Source of the DNA: Fodinicola acaciae | GTDB lineage: Bacteria; Actinomycetota; Actinomycetes; Mycobacteriales; HKI-0501 | Length of the DNA stretch: 64,000 bases | Direction of reading: 5' to 3' | Assembly (NCBI RefSeq): GCF_010993745.1 | Contig: NZ_WOTN01000002.1 | Location: 1,860,001 to 1,924,000 of the forward strand | In this document: positions 44,510 to 53,281 of the stretch, piece by piece | Layout of the letters: each line of letters starts with the position of its first letter | Position numbering within the stretch: the first letter of the stretch is position 1 | The notes under the pieces: model-generated | The model's input: only the letters and a program-made list of their open reading frames with translations | The model's database searches: none | What the model was told of the DNA's origin: nothing | Program-made: the position numbers and the translations under genes

Positions 44510-45312
44510 TCTCCGGTCACCGCTCCGAGGGTCAGACCGGTGACCAGCCACCGGCGTACGGCCAGGCCGGCCAGCATCATCGGGATCACCACGATGGTGC
44601 CGATCGCTGTCATCCTGCCCCAGTCGATGCCGGTCGAGGTGACCAACTGGCTGGCCGCGATCGGCAGCGTCTGCGAGTGCGGACCGGCGAAAACCGTGGC
44701 GAAGGCGTAGTCGTTCCAGGCGAAAACCAGGCACAGCACGCCGGTCGTCACCAGGCCGGTCTTGGACAGCGGCAGCACCACGTGCCAGAAGGTCTGCCAC
44801 CGGCCGGCACCCTCCACCGTCGCGGACTCCTCCAGCGACTCCGGAATGTCGGCGAAAAACGCGCTCATCAGCCAGATCGCGAACGGCAGGTTGAAGGTGA
44901 GATAGGCCAGCACCAGGCCGGGCAGCGAGTCGACCAGGCCGAGGCCGCGAAACATCAGGAAAAGCGGCAGCACCACGGCCGCGATCGGCGCCATCCGGGT
45001 CGAGATGATCCAGAAGGACAGGTGCTTCTTGCCGCGCATCCTGGTGCGCGCCAGGCCATAGCCGGCGAGCGTACCGAGGACCAGCGAGATTGCCGTCGCG
45101 CTGACCGCCGCGACCACGCTGTGCCACAGGTACGGCCAGAGGTTGTTGCCTTCGCTGAACAGCCCGGCGTAGTTTTCCAGCGTAGGACTGAAAAGCAGGT
45201 CACCGATGGCGGCAGGTGTCTTCAGCGAGCCGAGCAGCATCCACAGCAGCGGCACCAGCGTCCAGGCCAGCGCGACGGCCAGTCCAATGTAGACAATGAC
45301 CTTGGTTTTCAT
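44506..45312 (-). CDS. Sugar ABC transporter permease, MalG type
   Basis: This 268-residue inner-membrane protein has six helices. The EAA loop ESLEESATVEGAGRWQTFWHVVLPL (about 177-201) docks the ATPase. It pairs with the upstream permease. Four-base ATGA overlaps join it to both neighbours. Confidence 0.9.
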   Translation of the reverse strand: MKTKVIVYIGLAVALAWTLVPLLWMLLGSLKTPAAIGDLLFSPTLENYAGLFSEGNNLWPYLWHSVVAAVSATAISLVLGTLAGYGLARTRMRGKKHLSFWIISTRMAPIAAVVLPLFLMFRGLGLVDSLPGLVLAYLTFNLPFAIWLMSAFFADIPESLEESATVEGAGRWQTFWHVVLPLSKTGLVTTGVLCLVFAWNDYAFATVFAGPHSQTLPIAASQLVTSTGIDWGRMTAIGTIVVIPMMLAGLAVRRWLVTGLTLGAVTGE

Positions 45313-46175
45313 CCGGCCAACCCCCGCACGTCGAGCATGCGTACGAAACCTCGCGCGAGCGCGATGGTGAAGACCAACATCACGATGCCGATCACCGCGG
45401 CATAGCCGAAGTCGAGAAACTGGAACGCCGTCTCGAAAACCCGGACCGGCGCGGTCTTGGTCGCATCGGCTGGTCCGCCGTTGGTGGTGATCGTGATGAT
45501 GTCGAAATAACGGACCGCGTCCATCGTGCGGATCAAAAGGCCGACCAGCAGCACGTTGGAGATCGCCGGCAACGTGATGTGGCGCAGCTTTTTCCAGCCG
45601 TACGCGCCGTCGAGCGCCGCGGCCTCCTGCACCGACTGGTTCATCGAGGTGAGACCGGCCAGCGCGATCAGCGTGATCAGCGGCGTCCATTCCCACACGT
45701 CCATCAGCGCCACCGCGACGAACGAGCTGACCGGGTTGACGAAGATGTCGCCGCCGAGACCGACCGCCTGCAGGATCCGAGCGTACAGACCGAAAGTCGA
45801 GTCGGTGAGAAACCGTCCGAGCAGGCCGACGATGACCGGCGCGACGAACATCGGCAGCAACAGCATCGACAACAGTGCGCCGCGTCCGCGTACCAACCGG
45901 AAAAGACCCAGCGCCAGGGCGACACCGAGCAGCATTTCCAGGCCGAGGGTGAGGACGAGATAGAGCACCGTCGTCCCCCAGCTCCGCCACACGTCGCCGT
46001 CGGTGAAGACGCGGGCCCAGTTGGTCAGGCCGGCCCATTCCAGCCGCGCGCCGCCGATCAGCCGTACGTGCGCGAAACTCATGGCCAGCAGGGCAACAGT
46101 CGGGATGATCGACAGCGCGGCCAGCAGGATGACACCGGGGGAGAGCATGCCGCCGGCGAAGGTCAGGCGCCTCAT
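45309..46175 (-). CDS. Sugar ABC transporter permease, MalF/UgpA type
   Basis: This 288-residue membrane protein has six helices and the EAA loop VQEAAALDGAYGWKKLRHITLPA. I start it at ATG 46175, which overlaps the binding-protein stop as ATGA; an ATG nine bases earlier is also open. Confidence 0.9.
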   Translation of the reverse strand: MRRLTFAGGMLSPGVILLAALSIIPTVALLAMSFAHVRLIGGARLEWAGLTNWARVFTDGDVWRSWGTTVLYLVLTLGLEMLLGVALALGLFRLVRGRGALLSMLLLPMFVAPVIVGLLGRFLTDSTFGLYARILQAVGLGGDIFVNPVSSFVAVALMDVWEWTPLITLIALAGLTSMNQSVQEAAALDGAYGWKKLRHITLPAISNVLLVGLLIRTMDAVRYFDIITITTNGGPADATKTAPVRVFETAFQFLDFGYAAVIGIVMLVFTIALARGFVRMLDVRGLAG

Positions 46176-47614
46176 ACCGACCATCCCCGCGAGACGATCC
46201 GGTCGAACCGGTCACGGATGTTGCGCATGGTCACGTCGGCGGCCTGGCCACCGACCATTTTGGACAGTTCGGTGAACTGCGCGGTGTTGCATTCTCCCCA
46301 CATCGGGATTTTCGGTCGACGGCCGATGTTCTTCTCCTCCCAGGCCACCTTCACCGCCTGCGCCGAGAGCATGTTCGGCAGTTTGCTCGGCCGTTTTTCC
46401 GCGGCCACCACTTCCGGCATGGCGTAGACGGACGTACGCGTCGGCGTGCCGCCGCCGACCTTCGAGGCCAGGTTGGCCAGCTCGATGGACGGCTGCGTGG
46501 CCCAGTTGGCGAACAGCCAGGCGGCGCCACGCTCGGCACCCTTGGCGGTGCCGTTGATGCCGATCCCGGTGCCGCCGAAGATGTGCGCGCTCCGTTTCGG
46601 GCCGCGCGGCAGCGGCGCGTACGCGATCTTGCCGGGCAGCGCGGCCTCGTTACCGGCCGCGTTTTCGTGCCAGTTGGGACACATCACGATCTGCTGGCCG
46701 CGCAGCGCGGCGGTCACCCCGTCCCAGTCCCACGCCGCCGAGCCGGGATGCGCGATCTTCAGCAGCTTCTGGTAAAACTCGGCCGCTGCTATCGCCGCGT
46801 TGGAGTCCAAAGTGGACGGTCCTGGCGCCACCTTGCCGATCTTGCCGACGGTGTCGCCGTCATGGAAATAGTCGCCGCCATAGCTGACCAGCACGTTGAG
46901 GAAGTCGCAGCCGAGCGAGTCGTGCTGTTTGGCCATGTGGCCGGTGCCGTACGGGATTTCCTTGACGTTGTCGTTGAGCCAGCCGGCGATCCGGAAATAC
47001 TGGTCCCAGCTGAGCTCGCCGCGCGGTGTCGGGTCGAAGCCGAGCGCGTTGGCCATGGCGTCGTGATATTTGGCGAAAATATCGGCGCGATAGTGCCAGA
47101 TCATCGTCGGGCAGTCGTACGGCAGCGCGTACACCGCGTCCGGACGGCCAAACCTGCCGCAGATGTCCAGCTGCGCCGGCACGAAGTCGCCGATGCCGCC
47201 GGGCACCTTCGGATAGCCGGGTTGGTCGATGAACTCGCGCAGGTCGGCGAAGCCTTTCGCGTACGGCGCCAGGATCTGGTAGGGATCGGCGTAAATCACG
47301 TGATACTGGCAGTCGCCGCTGGCGAAGTCGAGCGCCACTCGCTGCGCCACCGAGCCGAGATCGGTGATCGCGATGTTGACCTCGATGCCGGTCAGCTCGG
47401 TGAACGGCCGCAAATTCGCCGCGATCGCGACGGTCGGCGCGGTGTTCTCCGAAATGAAGTTGATGGTGGTGCCGGCGAACCGGCGCCATTCCTGATCGGG
47501 TACGGCCGGCGGCGCCGGCCTGATGTCGGAGCCGCAACCGGCCGCGCCGGCGGCCAGTGCGGTGACGCCGGCTGCCATCAGCGCGCGGCGGCTGATGCCT
47601 GATGGTGTGCGCAT
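46172..47614 (-). CDS. Sugar-binding lipoprotein of an ABC importer
   Basis: This 480-residue extracellular lipoprotein has a Tat-like RR (9-10) signal and the lipobox AAGC (C27). The family-1 binding-protein fold shows NFISENTAPTVAIAANL, LTGIEVNIAITDL, YALPYDCPTMIWHYRADIF and many aromatic residues for sugar stacking. The substrate is not predictable, though the downstream dehydrogenases suggest a polyol or sugar. There is no ATPase gene in the operon, so a shared MsiK-like ATPase is probably used. Confidence 0.88.
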   Translation of the reverse strand: MRTPSGISRRALMAAGVTALAAGAAGCGSDIRPAPPAVPDQEWRRFAGTTINFISENTAPTVAIAANLRPFTELTGIEVNIAITDLGSVAQRVALDFASGDCQYHVIYADPYQILAPYAKGFADLREFIDQPGYPKVPGGIGDFVPAQLDICGRFGRPDAVYALPYDCPTMIWHYRADIFAKYHDAMANALGFDPTPRGELSWDQYFRIAGWLNDNVKEIPYGTGHMAKQHDSLGCDFLNVLVSYGGDYFHDGDTVGKIGKVAPGPSTLDSNAAIAAAEFYQKLLKIAHPGSAAWDWDGVTAALRGQQIVMCPNWHENAAGNEAALPGKIAYAPLPRGPKRSAHIFGGTGIGINGTAKGAERGAAWLFANWATQPSIELANLASKVGGGTPTRTSVYAMPEVVAAEKRPSKLPNMLSAQAVKVAWEEKNIGRRPKIPMWGECNTAQFTELSKMVGGQAADVTMRNIRDRFDRIVSRGWSV

Positions 47615-47642
47615 GGGAAACCTCGTACGTCGCTGGACTCGG

Positions 47643-47706
47643 TTGACAACCTCAGGTGAATCAGCTCATATGGTCAAGATCGTATGCTCAGATGAGCAGT
47701 TGGCTG
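47643..47706. promoter_or_regulatory. Divergent operator/promoter of the sugar operon
   Basis: TGCTCA-GA-TGAGCA (47685-47698) is a perfect 6-bp-arm palindrome just before the regulator gene, with another GCTCA at 47664-47668 and GCTGCTCA at 47703. TTGACA (47643-47648) may be a -35. Probable binding site of the SorC-type regulator. Confidence 0.5.
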
Positions 47707-47726
47707 CTCAAAGCGGTGGAGGATCG

Positions 47727-48653
47727 ATGGGACCTGACGAGGCGCTGCAGGCCGCGCTGGTGGCTCGCCGGTTTTTCCTGGAGCGGCGCACCAAGACCGA
47801 AATCGCTGCGGAGTTGGGCCTGTCCCGCTTCAAAATCGCCAGACTGTTGGATGCCTGCCTGGCCGAGGGGATCGTCCGGATCGAGATCAACCTGCCGGGT
47901 CAGCTCGACGCGGATCTGTCTGACCAGTTCCGGCGCGCTTTCGGTCTGCGCCGCGCGATGGTGTTGGTGACACCGCCGGATCCGGCCGGTTTACGCGACC
48001 ATCTCGGCCGGGCCGCCGCCGAGCTGCTCGGCGACATCGTCACCGAGGACGACGTGCTCGGCATCGGCTGGGGCCGCACTTTGTCAGCGATGGCGCGACA
48101 ACTGCGTACGCTCGCGACCTGTCCGGTGGTCCAGCTCACCGGGGTGACCGGTTCGGTCTCGGAAAACTCGATGGAGCTGGTGCGGCAGGTGACCGCGGTG
48201 TCCGGCGGCTCGGCCTATCCGATCTATGCTCCGCTGGTCGTTTCCGACGGCGGCACGGCGGCCGCGATCCGTCGCCAGCCCGGCATCCGCGCCGCGATGG
48301 CACAGTTTGACCACATCACCATCGCCGCGGTGACGGTCGGCAGCTGGGACCCGCCGGACTCGCAGCTGCGCGACAGCCTCAGTGCTCGCGACCGCACGGA
48401 GTTGACCACTCGTGGCGTACGTGCCGAGGTCTGCACCACGTTGTTGCGCGAGGACGGTCGTCCGGTGGTCGAGCTGGACGACCGCAGCATCGCGATCACG
48501 CTGGACCAGTTGCGCGCCATTCCAGAGCTGATTCTGGTCGCCGGCGGCGAAACCAAGACCGGCGCCATCGCCGCCGTACTGGCGACCGGGATGGTGTCGT
48601 CGGTGATCACCGACGCCGGTGTGGCCAGGCGGCTGCTGTCCACAGTGGACTAA
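47727..48653 (+). CDS. SorC/DeoR-type sugar-responsive regulator
   Basis: This 308-residue protein has an N-terminal helix-turn-helix (KTEIAAELGLSRFKIARLLDACL, about 23-45). A SorC sugar-phosphate-binding domain follows (GIGWGRTLSAMARQL, TVGSWDPPDSQL, AGGETKTGAIAAVLATG). It is divergent from, and probably controls, the ABC/dehydrogenase operon. ATG 47727 with GGTGGAGG upstream is preferred. The last codons are a TCCACAGTGGA site. Confidence 0.85.
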   Translation: MGPDEALQAALVARRFFLERRTKTEIAAELGLSRFKIARLLDACLAEGIVRIEINLPGQLDADLSDQFRRAFGLRRAMVLVTPPDPAGLRDHLGRAAAELLGDIVTEDDVLGIGWGRTLSAMARQLRTLATCPVVQLTGVTGSVSENSMELVRQVTAVSGGSAYPIYAPLVVSDGGTAAAIRRQPGIRAAMAQFDHITIAAVTVGSWDPPDSQLRDSLSARDRTELTTRGVRAEVCTTLLREDGRPVVELDDRSIAITLDQLRAIPELILVAGGETKTGAIAAVLATGMVSSVITDAGVARRLLSTVD

Positions 48654-48761
48654 CACGATTCTCGTAGGCAAAGAACGGATCGCGCGCGACCGCAGCTGCG
48701 CGATGATGGCGTCCCGGCAAGTGACGAGAAGGTCCAGCATGGGGGACCCGCAGCGAGTGTA

Positions 48762-48865
48762 ACGCTAAATGTCTGCCTTGAGAGGTTCATTGATGCTGGC
48801 AATGCTGTTGTGACTGCCAGGCGGCGACAAATGTTCGGTCGATATCTTGTTAAACAAGTATTACG
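48762..48865. repeat. Dispersed intergenic repeat, copy B
   Basis: Shares CGCTAAATGTC, AATGCTGTTGTGACT (48801-48815), ACAAATGT and TCTTGTTAAACAAGT (48846-48860) with 5596-5794 in the same order and orientation. The central part of copy A is missing. Confidence 0.6.
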
Positions 48866-48879
48866 TGGCCAGGCCGCCT

Positions 48880-49050
48880 CACCTTCCGGTTGACCAGGTT
48901 TTTTGCTCGGTCGGTGGCCGGGTCGCTGATCGTGCACCCGCGCCGGCGACGCCGGTAGATGCCGGTACGGGGCCCTGGATCCCGGCCTCGCGAATCAGCC
49001 GGGCGACCCGCTTGCGGTTCACCTCCAAGCCAGCCTCCGCTACTTTGGGA
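48880..49050 (-). pseudogene. IS3-family transposase (OrfB) fragment
   Basis: Minus-strand translation gives GLEVNRKRVARLIREAGIQG in one frame and then GCTISDPATDRAKNLVNRK in another. These are the successive N-terminal motifs of IS3-type OrfB (RVNRKRVARLMREAGLQG, then RDPAADLVNRxF). A frame change separates them and the DDE domain is absent, so this is a small dead fragment. No terminal repeats are seen. Confidence 0.7.
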
Positions 49051-49088
49051 GAATATGACGTGACCTTACTGGGAATGGGTGGCGACTG

Positions 49089-50174
49089 GTGACGAGACGG
49101 TGTCGCCCGCATCCGCAGCTGGTCGGGGCGGACAACTGGCTGCCGGTCGAGGCATTCGAGGTCGGCTGGGCCATGGCCGTCGGCTGCAACAATCTGCGCT
49201 GCCCGGACTGCGGGGAGACGGTGCGGTCGGATGGACAGCAGGGCCATACGGTGCGCCGCTACTGGTGCGCCTGCCTGGAGCACCTGGAGACCTGGACGTA
49301 TTGGGTCGGCGGTGAGCCGGAGGACCTGTACCCGGAAAGGCTCAGCTGGATCTGCGCCGGCCATCCGAGCCTGAAGCTGCCGGCCATTCTGGACGGCGTG
49401 ACGCTGGACGCCGGGACGGACTGGGTCGCGGTCGCCGCTGCCGCCATGGTGGAGGAGCCGTTCCGGCCGCCGGGCATCGACATTCGCCAGGCGTGGCTGG
49501 TCCGACTGCTCCACCTGCTCCCCCGGGAGCAGCGGGTGGCGTTGGGCACGGCGATCGCCACGCTGTTGTACTCCACCGATCCGCGCCAGGTCTCGGGCGC
49601 TATCCGCTTCTTCATCACCGAGTGGAAGGCTCCCGGCGCGGAACGCATCAGCGCTATGGTGATCTCGCGCCGGGACTGGCTGGCGGAGACTCCGGCCCCG
49701 GATACGCCGTCGGCGTCGCTGTTCGACAATGCGTTGCTCCTGCTGCACTCCCGTCTCCTGGACACCGGCCGAAACGCTGACCGGCCGGCGTTGGCCCTTG
49801 CCAAAGAGCTGGCGCTTTCGGGTGTCGGCCCCGGCAACACCGCGATCTCACTGCTCAATCACGATCCGAAGTGGCTCTGGGCGAACGCGCGTTCGCTGGT
49901 TCGCGCCCGTCCGGACTGGGCGGACCTGCTCGCTTACCTGGCCATCCTGCAACGTCCCACAAGGCGCTCCCGGCTGCTGCGCGATCTTGCCGCCGTCGCG
50001 CCGGACGCGGTCCGTAAGGCCGTCATGGAACGCATCTTCGAGCCGGAACGGCAGCGGCTCCTCGATCTGCTTCAAGAAGACGAGGTGAAAGCCGACACCG
50101 AATTCGTCGGCTCGCCCACGCTCACCGACAAACGAAACGCCAGAAAAGCTAGCCAGAGAGGGAAAATCCCGTGA
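49089..50174 (+). CDS. Unrecognised protein with an N-terminal zinc-ribbon-like region
   Basis: This 361-residue soluble protein is one I cannot assign. Cysteines C33, C38, C41 (CPDCG), C60 and C62 (WCAC) near the start suggest metal binding. The central and C-terminal parts are helix-rich (LVRLLHLLPREQ, LALAKELALSGVGP, LRDLAAVAPDAVRKAVMERIF), and the tail is basic. GTG 49089 is the first start after the IS3 remnant and has GGGTGG upstream. Codon use is similar to the neighbours, though position between an IS fragment and a repeat suggests a variable locus. Confidence 0.55.
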   Translation: MTRRCRPHPQLVGADNWLPVEAFEVGWAMAVGCNNLRCPDCGETVRSDGQQGHTVRRYWCACLEHLETWTYWVGGEPEDLYPERLSWICAGHPSLKLPAILDGVTLDAGTDWVAVAAAAMVEEPFRPPGIDIRQAWLVRLLHLLPREQRVALGTAIATLLYSTDPRQVSGAIRFFITEWKAPGAERISAMVISRRDWLAETPAPDTPSASLFDNALLLLHSRLLDTGRNADRPALALAKELALSGVGPGNTAISLLNHDPKWLWANARSLVRARPDWADLLAYLAILQRPTRRSRLLRDLAAVAPDAVRKAVMERIFEPERQRLLDLLQEDEVKADTEFVGSPTLTDKRNARKASQRGKIP

Positions 50175-50328
50175 CGCTGTCGAAGAGGCGACGCACGGTC
50201 TGATCAACCTTGTGAAAATGGGGCAAGCTTTCCCTTTCGGGTAGCGATTTGGTCCCTGGCGGACATTGCGACGGTTTGTACGGTTGGTAACTTGGCTGAC
50301 AGTTGACCAAGACCGAAAGTAGGCAGTC

Positions 50329-50781
50329 GTGCGTGTGTCCAACAACGTTCTCGTCGGTGCGGTCGTGGCCGTGTCATTGTTCGGCATCGGTGGCGCCGCG
50401 CCAGCGGTCGCGTCCGGAGCGGTCGACGCCGTGCCGGCCGGCACCACCGTGCGATCCGACCTCTATCAGCGCACCGAGCTGTATTTTGGCTCCAGCGAAC
50501 CAAATGGCGGCGTGGTCACGCCGGCCGAGTTCGACAACTTCGTCGACAAGGACATCACGCCGGCGTTTCCGGACGGCCTCACGCAGCTGACCGGCAAGGG
50601 GCAGTGGCGGGACAGCTCAGGTCACATCGAGAAGGAAACCTCGTACGTCGTCATCATTCTCTATCCGGTCACCGACCGGAAAGCCGACGCGAAGATCGAG
50701 CACATCCGCGCCGACTACAAGACCTTCTTCCATCAGGAGTCGGTGTTGCGCGCGGACAGCTTCCAGAAGGTTTCCTTCTAG
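50329..50781 (+). CDS. Secreted DUF3574 protein
   Basis: This 150-residue exported protein has a signal peptide (1-29, AVAS-GA). The DUF3574 domain follows, with RTELYFGSSEPNGGVVTPAEFDNFVDKDITPAFPDGLT and the conserved KGQWRDSSG. Function is unknown. GTG 50329. Its stop shares CTAG with the convergent TetR gene. Confidence 0.78.
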   Translation: MRVSNNVLVGAVVAVSLFGIGGAAPAVASGAVDAVPAGTTVRSDLYQRTELYFGSSEPNGGVVTPAEFDNFVDKDITPAFPDGLTQLTGKGQWRDSSGHIEKETSYVVIILYPVTDRKADAKIEHIRADYKTFFHQESVLRADSFQKVSF

Positions 50782-51341
50782 CGCGATCGCAGGCCGTCGA
50801 TCAGTACGTCCAGGAAACGCTCGACCCTGGCCGGATCCTCGGCGGCGCGTTCGGCGGCCCAGCTGATGCCGGCGGCCATCAGGAACGCGTCCGGCGCCGA
50901 CACGTCCTTGCGTACGGTGCCGGCTTTCTGTGCGCGCTGCCAAAGTTTGGCCGCCGACTCCTGCATAGCGTGGCAGCTGGCGTAAAGCTGCGACTCTGGA
51001 TCGGTCAGTACGGCCATCACCGACTCCGGCAGCCCTCGATAGGCACTGGCGCCACGGATGAATTCACGCAGCCAGCTGCGCAGCGCGTCGACCGGGTCCG
51101 GCTCGGACAACAGTTGGCCCGCGGAGTCCGCGGCACGCTGGAACCGCTCCGCCATCAACGCCTCCAACAACGCGTCGCGCGTCGGAAAATGCCGGTAAAG
51201 CGTGCCGATGCCGACCTCCGCGGCCCGCGCGATGTCCTCCAGCGACGCGTCGACGCCGTGCGCGTTGAAAGCTTCCTGTGCGCACGCGAGCAGTCGCTCG
51301 TAGTTGCGCCGGGCGTCCGCACGCATCGGCTTGACCGTCAT
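50778..51341 (-). CDS. TetR-family repressor of the LLM oxidoreductases
   Basis: This 187-residue protein has helix-turn-helix ASLEDIARAAEVGIGTLYRHF (about 32-52) and a C-terminal domain of the SbtR/AcrR type. It is divergent from two LLM genes; two GGAGG/CCTC operators lie between, so it likely controls both. Confidence 0.85.
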   Translation of the reverse strand: MTVKPMRADARRNYERLLACAQEAFNAHGVDASLEDIARAAEVGIGTLYRHFPTRDALLEALMAERFQRAADSAGQLLSEPDPVDALRSWLREFIRGASAYRGLPESVMAVLTDPESQLYASCHAMQESAAKLWQRAQKAGTVRKDVSAPDAFLMAAGISWAAERAAEDPARVERFLDVLIDGLRSR

Positions 51342-51360
51342 CGCCGGCTCCCTTGCAAAT

Positions 51361-51404
51361 CGGAGGCAGCCTCCGTATATTAACCGGAGGGGCCCTCATA
51401 TTAA
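51361..51404. promoter_or_regulatory. Tandem TetR operators
   Basis: CGGAGGCAGCCTCCG (51361-51375) is a perfect palindrome followed by TATATTAA. A degenerate copy CGGAGGGGCCCTC (51385-51397) is followed by ATATTAA. Two direct copies of operator plus AT-rich box in the tetR/LLM promoter. Confidence 0.65.
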
Positions 51405-51452
51405 CTCTCGCGCGCCGGCTCCGCTCGGCGACGCGTCATGAAAGGTGCTCGA

Positions 51453-52382
51453 ATGACCTCGATAGTGACCGAAACCCGTCAGAGAATGGGAAAAGTCGGT
51501 GTCTTCGGCAGCGGTGTCGGCTCGTTGGCCGGCATCAGCGCGGACGGCGAACGCCGTCATGCCGAGGCCGTCGAACGGCTCGGCTACGGCTCGCTGTGGA
51601 TCGGGGAGGCGATCGGCGGCAAGGACGTGTTCGTCCGGCAGGCGGTCTCGCTGGCAGTGACCTCGCGGCTGGTGACCGGGACCGGCATCGCGAACGTCTG
51701 GTCGCGGCACGCGCGTACGTCCCATGCCGCCGCCGCGACCCTCGCGGACGCCTATCCCGGCCGGTTCGTGCTCGGACTCGGCATCGGGAATCCGTTGCAG
51801 GCCAAGGCGGTCGGAGCGGACTACCGGCCATTGCGGCAGTTGCGGGAATATCTCGACCGGATGGACGCGCCGCTGCAGGACGAGGGACGTGCCGAGGTGC
51901 CGTCACCGGCCGCGCCGTACGCACGCATCCTCGGCGCCGTGGGACCGAAAATGCTTGCGCTGTCGGCAGAACGCGCAGACGGCGCGCAACCATTCGTGCA
52001 GCCGGTGGAACATACGGCGGCGGCGCGGAAGATTCTCGGACCGGACAAGCTGTTGATCCAGCCGCTGGCGGTGTTGCTCGCCGACGACAGGGCGGAGGGG
52101 ATGGCGACGGCGACGGTTCTTTTCGAACGAGTCCGGGAGGTCCCCGCCTACGCGCGAAGCTGGCGCCAACTCGGCTTTTCGCAGGATGCCATCGATACGT
52201 CTGATCCACGACTGGTCGAGGCGATCATCGCGGTCGGTGACGCGGACACGATCGCGGCGAAGGTACGCGAGCACCTCGATGCCGGTGCCGACCACGTGCC
52301 GGTCCTGCCGATCGTGCCGACACCGGAGGAAGCCGTCACGCAGCTGGAGAAACTGGCACCTACGCTGCTGGGAGCGTTGTGA
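51453..52382 (+). CDS. LLM-class oxidoreductase, F420 type, first copy
   Basis: This 309-residue luciferase-like TIM-barrel protein has GKVGVFGSGVG, LGYGSLWIGEAIGG, YPGRFVLGLGIGN, PQLIQPLAVLL-type strand and HLDAGADHVPVLPIVPTPEEAVTQL. The close family is the small TIGR03620-type group that uses F420. The substrate is unknown. ATG 51453 is used; ATG 51438 is also in frame. The stop overlaps the next start by GTGA. Confidence 0.82.
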   Translation: MTSIVTETRQRMGKVGVFGSGVGSLAGISADGERRHAEAVERLGYGSLWIGEAIGGKDVFVRQAVSLAVTSRLVTGTGIANVWSRHARTSHAAAATLADAYPGRFVLGLGIGNPLQAKAVGADYRPLRQLREYLDRMDAPLQDEGRAEVPSPAAPYARILGAVGPKMLALSAERADGAQPFVQPVEHTAAARKILGPDKLLIQPLAVLLADDRAEGMATATVLFERVREVPAYARSWRQLGFSQDAIDTSDPRLVEAIIAVGDADTIAAKVREHLDAGADHVPVLPIVPTPEEAVTQLEKLAPTLLGAL

Positions 52383-53281
52383 ACACGGGGAAAGTCGGCC
52401 TGTGGACGTTTGCTTTCGATGGCCAGCCGGCCGGTGCCGTGCGTGATGCGGCGGCGGAGATCGACGAGCTCGGCTTCGGCGCGTTGTGGTTTGGTGAGGC
52501 CGGCGGTCGCGAAGCCTTCACCCAGGCCGCGATGTTGCTCGCCGCGACCAGCCGGATCGTGGTGGCCACCGGCATCGCGCGCGTGTTCTGGCGCGAGCCG
52601 GCGGCCGCCGCGCACGCTCAGCTGACGCTGGCCGAGGCCCATCCGGACCGCTTTCTGCTCGGTCTCGGCGGCAAGATCGCCAGCAATCAGCAGCGCGTTC
52701 CCGGATTCGTCGAGCGCACTGGTACGCCACGACCGGTCGAGGCGATGCGTGGCTATCTCGACGCCATGGACGCCGCCGCGCGGAAGTCGGCCGTACGGCC
52801 GGAAAATCCGCCACGCCGAGTGCTCGCGGCCCTAGGGCCGGCGATGTTGCGGCTCGCTGCCGAGCGAAGTTGGGGCGCTCATCCCTACTTCGTCACCGTC
52901 GACCACACCGCCCAGGCGCGGAAAATCATGGGTCCGGACGCGTTCATCGGTGTGGAGCAGGCGGTTGTGCTGGAGCCGAGCCGCGACCTCGCGCGGCAGC
53001 ACATCCAACCGTACGTGAAGATCGCGCAACACCACCAAAACAACCTGCGCCGGCTCGGGTTCGGCGACGACGACCTGGTCGACGGCGGCAGCGACCGGCT
53101 GGTCGACGCACTCGTCGTCGGTCACACCGGCGGCGATCCGCTGCCGCTGATCCGGCAGCGGATCGAGGACCATCTGCGGGCCGGCGCGGATCACGTCTGC
53201 CTGCAGGTGGTCACCGCCGATCAGCGCATTCCGCTCGCGGAATGGCGAGAACTGGCACCGATCCTGGCGGATGTCAGATAG
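52379..53281 (+). CDS. LLM-class oxidoreductase, F420 type, second copy
   Basis: This 300-residue protein is a paralogue of the preceding gene (GKVGLWTFAF, GFGALWFGEAGG, HPDRFLLGLGG, HLRAGADHVCLQVV). GTG 52379 overlaps the first copy's stop by four bases, so the two may be made together and could form a heteromer. The 3' end overlaps the convergent WYL gene by eight bases. Confidence 0.82.
   Translation: MNTGKVGLWTFAFDGQPAGAVRDAAAEIDELGFGALWFGEAGGREAFTQAAMLLAATSRIVVATGIARVFWREPAAAAHAQLTLAEAHPDRFLLGLGGKIASNQQRVPGFVERTGTPRPVEAMRGYLDAMDAAARKSAVRPENPPRRVLAALGPAMLRLAAERSWGAHPYFVTVDHTAQARKIMGPDAFIGVEQAVVLEPSRDLARQHIQPYVKIAQHHQNNLRRLGFGDDDLVDGGSDRLVDALVVGHTGGDPLPLIRQRIEDHLRAGADHVCLQVVTADQRIPLAEWRELAPILADVR

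Larger units (their letters stand above)
48654..49088. other. Spacer with a repeat copy and IS3 remnant, 435 bp
   Basis: After about 100 bases with no visible feature comes copy B of the dispersed repeat (48762-48865) and then a minus-strand IS3 transposase remnant. No intact gene. Confidence 0.7.
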
